The notes beneath the pieces were generated by a model. The model ran no database searches, had not been told where the DNA came from, and saw nothing but the letters and a program-made list of their open reading frames with translations. The translations under genes and the position numbers were made by a program. A DNA stretch of 37,358 nt from Syntrophobacteraceae bacterium (GTDB taxonomy: Bacteria; Desulfobacterota; Syntrophobacteria; Syntrophobacterales; Syntrophobacteraceae), in contig JARLHO010000070.1 of NCBI GenBank assembly GCA_031292215.1, positions 1-37,358 of the forward strand, in the 5' to 3' direction. Shown piece by piece: positions 8,515 to 19,424 of this stretch (its first letter is position 1; each line of letters begins with the position of its first letter).

Positions 8515-9908
8515 TGGAACAAGAAAACCGGGGGCCTGCGTTCGCCATTGAAACACTGGGCTGCAAGGTCAACCAGTATGAGAGCTCTTATTTTTTCGAA
8601 GTTTTAGAGCAGGCGGGCTACCGGCCGGTTTCCTTTCGCGAGCGCGCCGACATCTATATCATACACAGTTGCGCGGTGACCGCCAAAGCGGGGGCGCAGA
8701 CGCGCCAACTGCTGCGAAGGGCTCGGCGCGCCAATCCGGACGCAAGGATTGTTGTCGCCGGCTGCTACGCCCAACTGGAGGCAGACCGGATAGCGCGCGA
8801 GGAACTTGCGACCCACATTCTTGGAAATCCCGATAAATTTGCGCTAATCGACTGGCTTAACCGTCCAGGAAGCTTCGAGCGGCCTTGCATGGCAATAGAG
8901 CCCGCATCCGGCGCCCACCCCTTCCCGATGGCCGATAAGGCCCGCTCCGGCAATGGCAAGCCTGCGGGCGGGCCGGTGGGATTTGAAATTTCGCCCGTTT
9001 CGCGCATGCATACGGGGCGAGCCAGGGCAGTGGTAAAAATCCAGGACGGCTGCGATTGCTTTTGTTCCTACTGCGTGGTTCCCCTTGTCCGGGGCAGAAG
9101 CCGAAGCCTTGCACCGGCGTTTGTCCTGGCCCAACTGCGGGATCTGCTCAAGGCGGGCTACCGGGAGATAGTGGTTACCGGGATCCATCTCGGGAAGTGG
9201 GGAAAAGATCTTTTGCCGGCGCAAAGCCTTACGGATTTACTCGAAGAGATTGCCTCCAGCTCCCTGCGGCCACCTCGGCTGAGGCTTAGCTCAATCGAGC
9301 CCGAGGAGTTCGACTCCCGGCTGCTGGAGCTCGTATCCGCGGCGCCGTGGATTTGCCGCCACTTCCATATACCGCTTCAGAGCGCAGACCCCGAAATCCT
9401 TTCGCGAATGGGCCGTTCGTATAGTCCCGGCTATTACGAGGACCTGGTCTTACGCCTTCACGCGGCGTTTCCCGAGGCGGCGATCGGCGCCGATGTGATT
9501 GCGGGGTTTCCGGGGGAATCCGAAAAGCAGTTTGAAAATACGCGCAAGTTTATCGAGAAACTGCCGTTAAGCTATCTGCATGTATTTCCCTTTTCGCCGC
9601 GCCCGGGGGCTGCGGCAGCCGAGTTTTCCGACCGCGTACACCCGGATGCGATCAAGCGGCGCGCAGCACTCCTCCAGTCGCTTGGCAGGCAGAAGAGGCG
9701 GACATTCCGGCAGAGTCTCATCGGGCAACGGCTCGAAGTACTCGCGCAAGCCGAGGAGCGGCCCGGCCTGTGGGAGGGGATTTCCGGAAACTACGTCAAG
9801 GTATTTTTCCGTCCGCGCAAACCCCTTTGCCATGGAGAACCCGTGGTGGTAGAGGTAAACGGGTTCCGGGGGGAAGATCTTGAAGGAACGGTCGTCGCGG
9901 GGGAATAG
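8514..9908 (+). CDS. mtaB: tRNA t6A37 methylthiotransferase MtaB (radical SAM)
   Basis: A 464-residue methylthiotransferase that converts t6A37 to ms2t6A37 in tRNAs. It has three domains. The N-terminal UPF0004 domain has three cluster Cys (ETLGCKVNQYES, HSCAVTAKAG, AGCYAQLE). The radical SAM domain has CDCFCSYC (the CxxxCxxC motif plus one extra Cys). The C-terminal part is a TRAM-like domain (from about QRLEVLAQAEE). 'LGCKVNQYES' and the absence of a MiaB-style N-terminus point to the MtaB branch, not MiaB or RimO. Length is slightly above the usual 430-450; a Gly/Pro/Ala-rich insert (EPASGAHPFPMADKARSG region) before the radical SAM domain accounts for this. The start codon overlaps the MEMO stop. 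Confidence 0.92.
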   Translation: MEQENRGPAFAIETLGCKVNQYESSYFFEVLEQAGYRPVSFRERADIYIIHSCAVTAKAGAQTRQLLRRARRANPDARIVVAGCYAQLEADRIAREELATHILGNPDKFALIDWLNRPGSFERPCMAIEPASGAHPFPMADKARSGNGKPAGGPVGFEISPVSRMHTGRARAVVKIQDGCDCFCSYCVVPLVRGRSRSLAPAFVLAQLRDLLKAGYREIVVTGIHLGKWGKDLLPAQSLTDLLEEIASSSLRPPRLRLSSIEPEEFDSRLLELVSAAPWICRHFHIPLQSADPEILSRMGRSYSPGYYEDLVLRLHAAFPEAAIGADVIAGFPGESEKQFENTRKFIEKLPLSYLHVFPFSPRPGAAAAEFSDRVHPDAIKRRAALLQSLGRQKRRTFRQSLIGQRLEVLAQAEERPGLWEGISGNYVKVFFRPRKPLCHGEPVVVEVNGFRGEDLEGTVVAGE

Positions 9909-9999
9909 AGCGCAGGATTTTTCGTTTGCCAAGGCAGCCCGTTTTTTGTAAAAGCTGCCCCTAAGGCAAGGCAAGGGGGCCACTAAAGGGGGGCCATCG

Positions 10000-10824
10000 A
10001 TGAAGATATCGGGTTTTACTATAGTTAAAAATGCCATTCGCCTCGAGTATCCCGTGGTCGAGTCGATCCAATCCATCCTTCCGATAGTCGATGAGTACGT
10101 CGTTTTGGTGGGAAAATCCGAAGACGGCACACTCGACATGATTCGGGCCATCGGCAGCGACAAGGTGCGCATCGTCGAAAATGAATGGCGCGACGACTTC
10201 AAGTGGGAAGGTGAAATATTTAGCCACCTGACAAACATCGCGATGAACGAATGCAAAGGCGACTGGGCTTTCAGTCTCCAGGCCGATGAAGTCATTCATG
10301 AAAAAGACCTCCAGGGGCTAAAGCAACTGGTCGAGGAATGTGACAAAAAACCGCTGGTAAAGGCGATAAGTCTACGATTCATCCATTTCTACGGAGACTA
10401 TTGGACCTATAACCCGTACAGCCACAGGAAAGCCTGCCGCATAATACGAAATAGCGGCGAGGTGAGAAACATTGGCGATGGTGTGGCGTTTGCACTCATT
10501 GGCGCCCCGAGGCGGATTCTCGAGGGTCCGAAGGAACATTATGTAAAGAGCAACATTCCCATCTACCACTACACGTCGGTAAAGGACACCGCAAAGCTCG
10601 TGGAAAAGGCAAATCTCCTACGGGTCCACTACCGCGGGGACAAGGCCCAGCTCTCCGATACGTTCCATTACGACCTGACCATGATGAAACGCTTCCGGAA
10701 GTCCCATCCCAAGGTGATGGAAAAACGGATCGCGGAGTTTCGCTCGCCTCTTCCGCCGTATCGCAGCCGCTGGCTAAAACCCGGGTTCTATTCCTATCTG
10801 CTAAAACACGGGTATAAGGGATAG
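10000..10824 (+). CDS. Family 2-like glycosyltransferase
   Basis: A 274-residue cytoplasmic glycosyltransferase. The GT-A start is MKISGFTIVKNA, followed by DEYVVLVGKSEDGT (the sugar-nucleotide region) and WAFSLQADEVIHEKDL, where QADE stands at the DXD position of GT2 enzymes. The C-terminal half carries aromatic-rich stretches (HFYGDYWTYNPYSHRKACR) as in uncharacterised GT2-like enzymes that decorate surface glycans. It starts at ATG 10000 with AAAGGGGGG upstream. No other glycan genes lie nearby, so substrate and product are unknown. It is followed directly by a repeat cluster. Confidence 0.8.
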   Translation: MKISGFTIVKNAIRLEYPVVESIQSILPIVDEYVVLVGKSEDGTLDMIRAIGSDKVRIVENEWRDDFKWEGEIFSHLTNIAMNECKGDWAFSLQADEVIHEKDLQGLKQLVEECDKKPLVKAISLRFIHFYGDYWTYNPYSHRKACRIIRNSGEVRNIGDGVAFALIGAPRRILEGPKEHYVKSNIPIYHYTSVKDTAKLVEKANLLRVHYRGDKAQLSDTFHYDLTMMKRFRKSHPKVMEKRIAEFRSPLPPYRSRWLKPGFYSYLLKHGYKG

Positions 10825-10888
10825 GAATGGTGAATTGGTGAATTGGTGAATGGGTGAGTGGTAGGCACGACGGCGCATCTTACTTTTA

Positions 10889-11025
10889 CCCACGCCCGCT
10901 TACCCCCTGGCGGGAAACTCCCAAGAAGGGGCTTGGCTCTGATCTCACTTGTCCGCGACCCCCTTTGCAAAAATACGTCACTGCAGGCGGCGGGAGTGTA
11001 AATCCCCCCGGCCCCCCTTTGAAAA
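10889..11025. repeat. Degenerate inverted fragment of the 215-bp element plus left arm of host repeat
   Basis: Positions 10889-10973 read as a decayed inverted copy of the right end of the 215-bp element (ACCCACGCCCGCTTACCCC, then ACTCCCAAGAAGGGGCTTGG). Positions 10995-11025 are the left half of a host repeat unit (gtaaatccccccggccccc...tttgaaaa), cut at CTTTGAAAA by the element insertion. No gene is present between 10825 and 11377. Confidence 0.7.
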
Positions 11026-11240
11026 CTGACAATTACCCACACATGCGCCCACCTATCTCCTTTTGCCAAGTTGCAAATAAGGGGGGCGAGCGAGCCCAGC
11101 CGGTCCATGCGCGTCATTGCAAGCGGCTGGAGAGTAAATCCCCCCAACCCCCTTTGCAAAAAAGGGGGCGATCGGGCCAAGCCCCTTTCTTGGGAGTCTC
11201 CGCTAAGGGGTAAGTGGGCGCGTGTGTGGGTAATTGTAAG
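11026..11240. mobile_element. MITE-like element, full copy 1 (215 bp)
   Basis: The ends are CTGACAATTACCCACACAT... and its inverted partner ...GGGTAATTGTAAG. The first 30 bases of each end match at 27 positions. Exact 9-bp direct repeats CTTTGAAAA flank it (11017-11025 and 11241-11249), as expected of a target-site duplication. The interior has no open frame of note but contains a GC-rich hairpin-forming unit related to the host repeats. It must depend on a transposase elsewhere. Confidence 0.85.
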
Positions 11241-11330
11241 CTTTGAAAAAAAGGGGGGCGATCGAGCCTTGCCCCTTCCATGGGGGGGCAGTGCAAGGGG
11301 GGGGGTAAGTGGCCGCCTGAGCCCACCATC
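11241..11330. repeat. Right half of the interrupted host repeat
   Basis: ctttgaaaaaaaggggggcgatcgagcc continues the repeat split by the 215-bp element. Joined to 10995-11025 it restores a unit like that at 2463-2520. G-runs continue to about 11305. No coding content is visible. Confidence 0.7.
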
Positions 11331-11377
11331 CAGCCCGGGACAGCCCTAATCGGATTGACCAGTGAAAGGGACGAGGC

Positions 11378-13029
11378 TCACCGGTTGAAATGATCCTGGT
11401 AGAGAACGCGCATAGCTCTTTTTAAGATCTTGCCGCCGGGCGTTTTGGGCAGCTCGGTGCAGAAGAGCACTGCCTTGGGAACTTTAAACGGCGCGAGTTC
11501 TTTTTTACAAAGGTCTACGATCTCCTGTTCGCCGATCTTTTGTCCGGATTTGGGGACCACAACGGCTGTTACCGCTTCCACCCACCTCGGATGGCCCAGG
11601 CCGATCACCGCGACCTCCTGCACGCGGGCATCCCTGTAAATGGCTTCCTCGACCTCGCGGGTGGAAACGTTTTCCCCCCCGGTCTTTATCATGTCCTTTT
11701 TGCGGTCAACAACGCTCAGATAGCGGTCCTCATCGAGGACCCCAACGTCCCCGGAATGAAACCATCCGCCCCGCATCACCTCTTCGGTCTTCTCGGGCTC
11801 CTTGAAATACATCATCATGGCGTGGGCTCCCTTGCCGCAGATCTCAGCCGGGCAGCCGGCCGTTTCAACGGCTTGGCCCATCGCATCTTCCAAGCGCGTT
11901 TCCATGTTTAGCCCCCCCATGCCCGCCGCCCCCAGTTTCTTCAGGGCGTCTTTGGCCTTGAGGATGGTGTGATAGGGCGCAAGCTCGGTCTGACCGTAGA
12001 AGTTGTAAATTTGGGCGTCCGGAAATTTTTCCAGAAGTTCCTTTAAGATTTCGACGGGCATAATGGAAGCGCCGTAATAGCACTTTCTAAGACTGGTGAG
12101 ATCGTATTTGGCAAAATCCGGATGCCTCAACATGCCGATCCATACGGTTGGCGGGGCAAAGAACATCGTCGCCCTGTGTGCAGCAATGTTTTCTAGAATC
12201 GTAGTCAAATCCGGCGTGGTAAGCACGTTCGTGCCGCCGAGCCAGAAAATGGGAGTCATGAAAACGTCTCGCTGAGCGCAACGATAGATCGGGAGGGCGT
12301 TTACGGTAAGATCGTCTTCGGTGAACCCGCCGTCCACGATTGCTCCCATGTACTGGGCCATGAGCGCCTGATTGTTAAGGATAACGCCCTTGGGAAGCGA
12401 TTCGGCGCCGCTCGTATAAGTCATCTGACAGGGGTCTTCAATGCGCAGGCAAACGTCGGGCTCTTCCGGCGAACTGTTTTTATACCAGGCCTCAAAATCC
12501 CGGAACCGGTCGTGCTCCGGCGGTTTGCCGCTTCCCCGGTCGGACCAGATGAGGGTTTTTACTCCCGGCATTTCGTCCAGCACCTCTTTTACCAGGTCGT
12601 AGAGGGCATCTTCGACTATTAGAACTTTGCTTTCGGAATGGTTGCCGCAATAGGCGATGTCTTTGCCACGCAGCATGTAATTTAGCGCGAGGTAGACAGC
12701 GCCCGCCTTGCAGCAGCCAAACCATGTCAAAACGTGGTGGAGGTATTGTGGGCAAGGATCGCCACGCGGTCAAAGCGCGCAACGCCAAGGCCCAGGATGC
12801 TGTTTGCGACCCTGTTGCAGTCGTCTTCGAGGGCGGCGTAGGTGAGGGTCCGGTCGCCGAACACAACCGCAGGCTTATCCGGAAAGCGGTAGCGGCTGCG
12901 GCGCAAAATGTCCGCTATCACCCAGCGGTTTACCCGGTTGTACCGGTTAAGGAGAAATTCAACGTTTTCCCTGTTGATTGTTTGGTATCTGGACCTGTCC
13001 GGTTCGCTCAAAAGTTTCCAATCGACCAT
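11378..13029 (-). pseudogene. Long-/medium-chain acyl-CoA ligase (AMP-forming), single-base frameshift
   Basis: The reading frame is split in two: residues 1-100 (13029 to about 12740) and the remaining 450 residues (to 11378). Together they make one ANL-superfamily acyl-CoA synthetase of about 550 residues. Adding one base near 12740 (minus strand CTCCACCACG to CTCCCACCACG) restores '...ILAHNTSHHVLTWFGCC...' and gives exactly 551 codons including stop, so nothing else is missing. Later motifs are intact: YTSGAESLPKGV (A3, with Ala in place of the usual Thr), YNFYGQTE (A5), GWFHSGD and DRKKDMIKTGGENVS (A7-A8), and KTPGGKILK with the catalytic Lys (A10). A good GAGGAG site precedes ATG 13029. 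It would activate fatty or aromatic acids with ATP and CoA. Either a recent pseudogene or a sequence error. Confidence 0.85.
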
Positions 13030-13172
13030 GGAACACTCCTCGAAGGTGATGACTGGTGATCAGTGTAAAGCGGAGGGCGTTAATGGCGGGGGGGCTTACC
13101 CCCATTACCTGTTGACTTAAACATCGTTTAAGCCTTGCCCCCCCGCCTGCCCGATTGACTGTCGTTTGAAAG

Positions 13173-15865
<2,693 letters not shown>

Positions 15866-16176
15866 AGCGTCTCCTCGCTTTTGCCGGGATAAAGACGTAG
15901 AACAAATCACTCTTTATAGAGATTCATTATCAAATGCAAAAAAGACGACATCGCTTGCCCTCGAAAAGGTAATGACACCATGGACCTTTCGCAATACCCG
16001 GGAAGTAAAAAGATGCAATAACGATCAAAAGGCTTTTCCGGCGCGGGTTGCAAAGGCTTTTTAAACCCTGGCAAACAGGTCTTGCGGATGCTATTTTAGC
16101 GGAACGGGAGAATTTTTCCGGGCAGGTTTTTCAACGGCGATCAATTTCCGGCGCTAAGCGCCCGGGCGGACCACTC
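15866..16176. other. Divergent intergenic region between perR and the ICMT-like gene
   Basis: 311 bp that must hold promoters for both directions. Near its left end lies the candidate PerR/Fur box given separately. Short open frames here have no domain or ribosome site that supports them. The right part is GC-rich with no clear promoter for the ICMT-like gene. Confidence 0.5.
15913..15939 (-). promoter_or_regulatory. Candidate perR promoter with Fur/PerR-like operator
   Basis: On the minus strand: TTGCAT (15939-15934), 15-bp spacer, then TATAAA (15918-15913). The spacer contains TTGATAATGAATC, whose GATAATGA (15931-15924) is one full Fur/PerR half-site; the second half is degenerate. Its position over the promoter, 48 bp before the perR start, fits autorepression. 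The -35 box and the second half-site are weak. Confidence 0.45.
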
Positions 16177-16851
16177 ATGACTCTTGCAACCAAAGTGATT
16201 GTACTGGAGAGTATCGAGTTCCCGGTGATAGCTCTGGGGCTTTTCCTGCCTGCTGGAACGATCGCCTGGACGGCGGGCTGGGTCTTTTTGGGACTGCTGT
16301 TTGTAACGGGCGTTCCCATGACCTGGTGGCTTTTAAAATACAACCGGGGCCTGATCGAGGAAAGAATGCGGTTTCGACCCGAATTTTTTTGGGACAAGAT
16401 ATTTGCGGGCGCAACCCTTGTTTTCACCCTTTTGTGGCTCGTCGCGATGCCGCTCGACGCGGTGCGCTTTCACTGGTCGAGCGTCCCGGCGGCGATCCAA
16501 ACCTGCGGCGCCGCAGTGCAACTTATCTCGCTTTTCATCTCGTATGCCGCAATGCTAAAAAACCCGTACGCCTCGGGAGTAGTAAAAGTGCAGAAGGACC
16601 GAGGCCATAGCGTCGTATCAACGGGCCCCTACCGCTACGTGCGCCATCCCATGTACACCGGCGCGTGCCTCTTTTTTCCGGGAATGGCCCTTTTGCTGGG
16701 CTCCTGGCTCGGGGTCCTCTGTACGCCGGTTTTCGCGGGGCTTCTGGCCTTCCGGGCCGTGCGGGAGGAACGCGTTCTCATGGAAGAGCTGGACGGCTAC
16801 ACCGCTTATATGGGCAAGGTGAAATATCGGTTCTTTCCAATGGTTTGGTAG
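16177..16851 (+). CDS. Isoprenylcysteine carboxyl methyltransferase (ICMT)-family membrane protein
   Basis: A 224-residue membrane protein with about five hydrophobic segments and the ICMT/PEMT-type methyl-donor motif GPYRYVRHPMYTG (about residues 148-160), followed by a Glu-containing cytoplasmic tail (EERVLMEELDGYTAYMGKVKYRFFP). Family members use S-adenosylmethionine to methylate lipid-linked or small hydrophobic substrates; prokaryotic substrates are mostly unknown. I chose ATG 16177 because the first membrane segment follows directly; an in-frame ATG at 16048 would add a non-hydrophobic leader. The ribosome site is weak (GGGCGGA). It stands alone between perR and the HDOD gene. Confidence 0.78.
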   Translation: MTLATKVIVLESIEFPVIALGLFLPAGTIAWTAGWVFLGLLFVTGVPMTWWLLKYNRGLIEERMRFRPEFFWDKIFAGATLVFTLLWLVAMPLDAVRFHWSSVPAAIQTCGAAVQLISLFISYAAMLKNPYASGVVKVQKDRGHSVVSTGPYRYVRHPMYTGACLFFPGMALLLGSWLGVLCTPVFAGLLAFRAVREERVLMEELDGYTAYMGKVKYRFFPMVW

Positions 16852-16967
16852 CGGTTGTGCCTTTTTGAAAGGCGGCTTTACGAGGCGCTCCGATTGATTA
16901 CTCTTATGTCCCCTCGCATATATTCCGAGTTCTTATTTGAAGTGTTGGGCGCCAGACGGGTCGAGCG

Positions 16968-18167
16968 GTGGGGGTTAAACGGGATGAGTTAAAGAGCATG
17001 CAAGAAGCGGCGGCCGAAAAAATACTAAAAAAACTCCAATCGGGCTACTGCCTTCCGCCCCTGTCCGCGGTCGCTCTTTCGCTCTTGGAACTGGCTTCCG
17101 ACGAAAACGCCACAAACGCTCAACTGGTCGGGCTCATAGAAAAAGACCCCTCGCTGATCGTTCGGGTCCTCACTTTGGCAAACAGCAGTTTCTGTAGCGA
17201 GGGCGCCCCCGCGACCACCCTTTCGAGAGCGGTGTTAAAGCTTGGGAGCGAGCAAGTACGGCTCATGGCTTTGTCCATTTCCCTTCGAGGGGCGTTCCCC
17301 TTCGGGAAGGTCGAACAGTTCGATTACGAGCTTTTCTGGCGGGTGTCACTCTATCGAGGGCTGATCGCCAAGGGGCTGGCCCAAAGGTCGGGGGCAGCCA
17401 ATCCCGAGGAGGCTTTCCTGTGCGGCCTGACGATGGAAATCGGCATGCCCATCCTGTTCGATTTGCTAATCAAGGGACAACCCGAGCAGTTCGACCTGTG
17501 TTTTGAACCCCTCGAGGAGGTTCTGGAGAAGGAAAGGCATTGCCTTGGAATCGACCATCGCATGACGGGCGCGGCCGCCCTGGCTCATTGGAGGTTTGCG
17601 GAGCAAATCATCGAGTGCCAAAGCGCGGGGGAAGCCGAGGGCGCCGGCCAAGGCCGATCGGCCCTGCCGGCTCTTTGCCGGCTGGCAAGACTTTTTTCAC
17701 GGATTCTGCTTCGCGCGCCCGTGGGATTTAGGCCTTTTTACGCCGAAGCCTACAGACTCCTGGGACTGGACCATGAGGACGTCCACGAGATCCTTCTTTC
17801 CACATTCAGCGAGGTCGAAGAGGCCGCAAAGAGCCTAAGAGTCGAAGTTGACAAGGATAAGGACATTCTGACGGTGATGGAAAGAGCCAACGGGGCCCTG
17901 GCGCAGATTTCGAGCAAGATTTACCGCACCCGCGACTCCCGAAAGACGCTGCCAACCTTCGATTCTCTGTGCCAGGGAGAAAAGACAGTGACCGAAACCC
18001 TCCAGGCCGTGGCGCACGAAGTGAGAAATCCTCTAACAGCGGTCGGGGGTTTTGCGAGACGACTGGCGGCATCTCTTGACCCCGGCTCTCAAGCGGGCAA
18101 GTACGCCCGGGTGATCCTCGAAGAAGCCCAAAGGCTGGAAAAGGCCCTCTCGGGCATGACCGCCTAG
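16968..18167 (+). CDS. HDOD-domain signalling protein with C-terminal DHp (HisKA) domain and no ATPase
   Basis: Up to 399 residues. Residues about 25-230 form an HDOD domain (LPPLSAVALSLLELASDENATNAQLVGLIEKDPSLIVRVLTLANS, in family order). A linker with coiled-coil character follows (about 270-320). The last 60 residues are a HisKA dimerisation/phosphoacceptor segment with the H-box AHEVRNPLTAVGGFARRL (His350). The protein stops at 18167, before any HATPase domain, and no ATPase frame follows. It could be a phosphotransfer protein fed by another kinase. The start is uncertain: GTG 16968 or ATG 16998; neither has a strong ribosome site. The next gene is convergent, so this is a single-gene unit. 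Confidence 0.82.
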   Translation: MGVKRDELKSMQEAAAEKILKKLQSGYCLPPLSAVALSLLELASDENATNAQLVGLIEKDPSLIVRVLTLANSSFCSEGAPATTLSRAVLKLGSEQVRLMALSISLRGAFPFGKVEQFDYELFWRVSLYRGLIAKGLAQRSGAANPEEAFLCGLTMEIGMPILFDLLIKGQPEQFDLCFEPLEEVLEKERHCLGIDHRMTGAAALAHWRFAEQIIECQSAGEAEGAGQGRSALPALCRLARLFSRILLRAPVGFRPFYAEAYRLLGLDHEDVHEILLSTFSEVEEAAKSLRVEVDKDKDILTVMERANGALAQISSKIYRTRDSRKTLPTFDSLCQGEKTVTETLQAVAHEVRNPLTAVGGFARRLAASLDPGSQAGKYARVILEEAQRLEKALSGMTA

Positions 18168-18398
18168 CCGCAAAGCAAGGCGCGCAGTGTCTTTCATGCC
18201 GCCCGTCAGCAACCGGGGGGCTCTTGCGCCGCCTCTGGACGTTCCCGCGATATGGGCAGATTCGCCGCGGCGGTCGTGTCATCGGCCGCAAATGTGCCTG
18301 TTCCGGGCGGGGCGGCAGGGCTAGTTGTAGCCCGATGTTCCCGGAGGATGACCCAGGCCCCTTTCGGGGGTCGCCCAACCGCCTTGGGGGGATGGATT

Positions 18399-19244
18399 TT
18401 ACCTGCGAGTCGGAAAAGGGGTTGGGCGGTCCGGGAGAAGACGGCGGCGCCAGCTCTCGATGGCCTGGAGGATATAGGCCTGGTGGGGTTTTCGTCCTCC
18501 CAGTCCTTTCCTTCCGAAATGAAAATTGACCTCGATAAACACCGGGGCGCCTTCGTCTGGAAACATCAGGTCAAAGCCCGCGATGTCGATTCCCGCAAGT
18601 CCGGAAAATGCCAGGACTGCGGCAACCCCTTTTTGCTGCAGCTCCGGCCAGCCCTCATGGTCAAGTTCTCCCCCCCGGCAGACATTATTGTAGAACCGGC
18701 CGCCGCCCACGCGAAAATAGCTCACCGCATGGTCTCCATAGATCACGACCCGAAGGTCTTTTCCTCCGTGGCGCACCCATTTTTGGATAAGGAGTGGATC
18801 GTTTTTCGGGAGCTTACGAAGACGCCCGGCTATTTGCGTTGGCTCGTAGACCGGAAAAACCGTCTCGCCCCCCCCGCCCATGTCCCCTTTTAGCACGAAG
18901 GGATAGCCCCAGGGAGAGCCGTTGGCGTTCAGGAAGTCATGGAGATGCTCGGGGGAATCGAAAACGAGGGTTTCCGGGTGGCGCACTCCCAGCTTTTTAA
19001 AGAGGTAGGCCTGTTTTGTCTTGCCCCGGGAATGGAACTGGACATCCAGGCGAGGGAACCAGTTTGTGGCATGGCGGGTTATGGACTGGTACCGCCAGGG
19101 AGAAACGTGTGCGGGCAGCAACACGCCTGCGGCCTTTCTTAGAAGCTCGATTGTCCCCGGGTCTTCGAGTCCGGCAAGCGGCGGGAGGTTTTCTTCCATT
19201 TCGATTTCGGGTCGGAAGGAGACAAAATATGTGGGATCAGGCAC
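18399..19244 (-). CDS. ATP-grasp (RimK-like) ligase
   Basis: A 281-residue ATP-grasp enzyme. Visible are a pre-ATP-grasp region with SRGKTKQAYLFKKLGVRHPET, the ATP-binding YPFVLKGDMGGGGETVF (Lys plus Gly-rich loop, residues about 113-130), LLIQKWVRHGGKDLRVVIYGD, and FDLMF...VFIEVNFHFGRKGLGG with the Mg-binding Glu/Asn. Family members form acid-amine or acid-thiol bonds using ATP; the substrate is unknown. Start GTG 19244 has AGGAAAGGA upstream; no ATG fits as well. It converges with the HDOD gene across 231 bp of non-coding sequence. The stretch 19245-19424 upstream of it has no gene. Confidence 0.83.
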   Translation of the reverse strand: MPDPTYFVSFRPEIEMEENLPPLAGLEDPGTIELLRKAAGVLLPAHVSPWRYQSITRHATNWFPRLDVQFHSRGKTKQAYLFKKLGVRHPETLVFDSPEHLHDFLNANGSPWGYPFVLKGDMGGGGETVFPVYEPTQIAGRLRKLPKNDPLLIQKWVRHGGKDLRVVIYGDHAVSYFRVGGGRFYNNVCRGGELDHEGWPELQQKGVAAVLAFSGLAGIDIAGFDLMFPDEGAPVFIEVNFHFGRKGLGGRKPHQAYILQAIESWRRRLLPDRPTPFPTRR

Positions 19245-19424
19245 AATCCTTTCCTTTCAAGGCGACAAGGACCATTTAAACACCCTGAAGAGTGTGTGGA
19301 CTATTCAAGGTATCACTCTAATGGTCGCAAGGTCAACACATCCGGATCATTTCCGTTTGGCCGGCTCGCCCGGGCAGGATTATTTTCTCAAAAAAATTCA
19401 TTACAGCAAAGGGCGTCGCGCCGG

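Noticed and set aside
10794-11349. Several frames inside the repeat cluster (both strands)
   Set aside because: They are translations of the element and host repeat; the same peptide strings recur at 19401-19589, which shows that they come from repeated DNA.
18224-18893. Plus-strand frames after the HDOD gene, considered as a missing HATPase domain
   Set aside because: None contains N, G1 or G2 box motifs; they overlap the ATP-grasp gene on the other strand.
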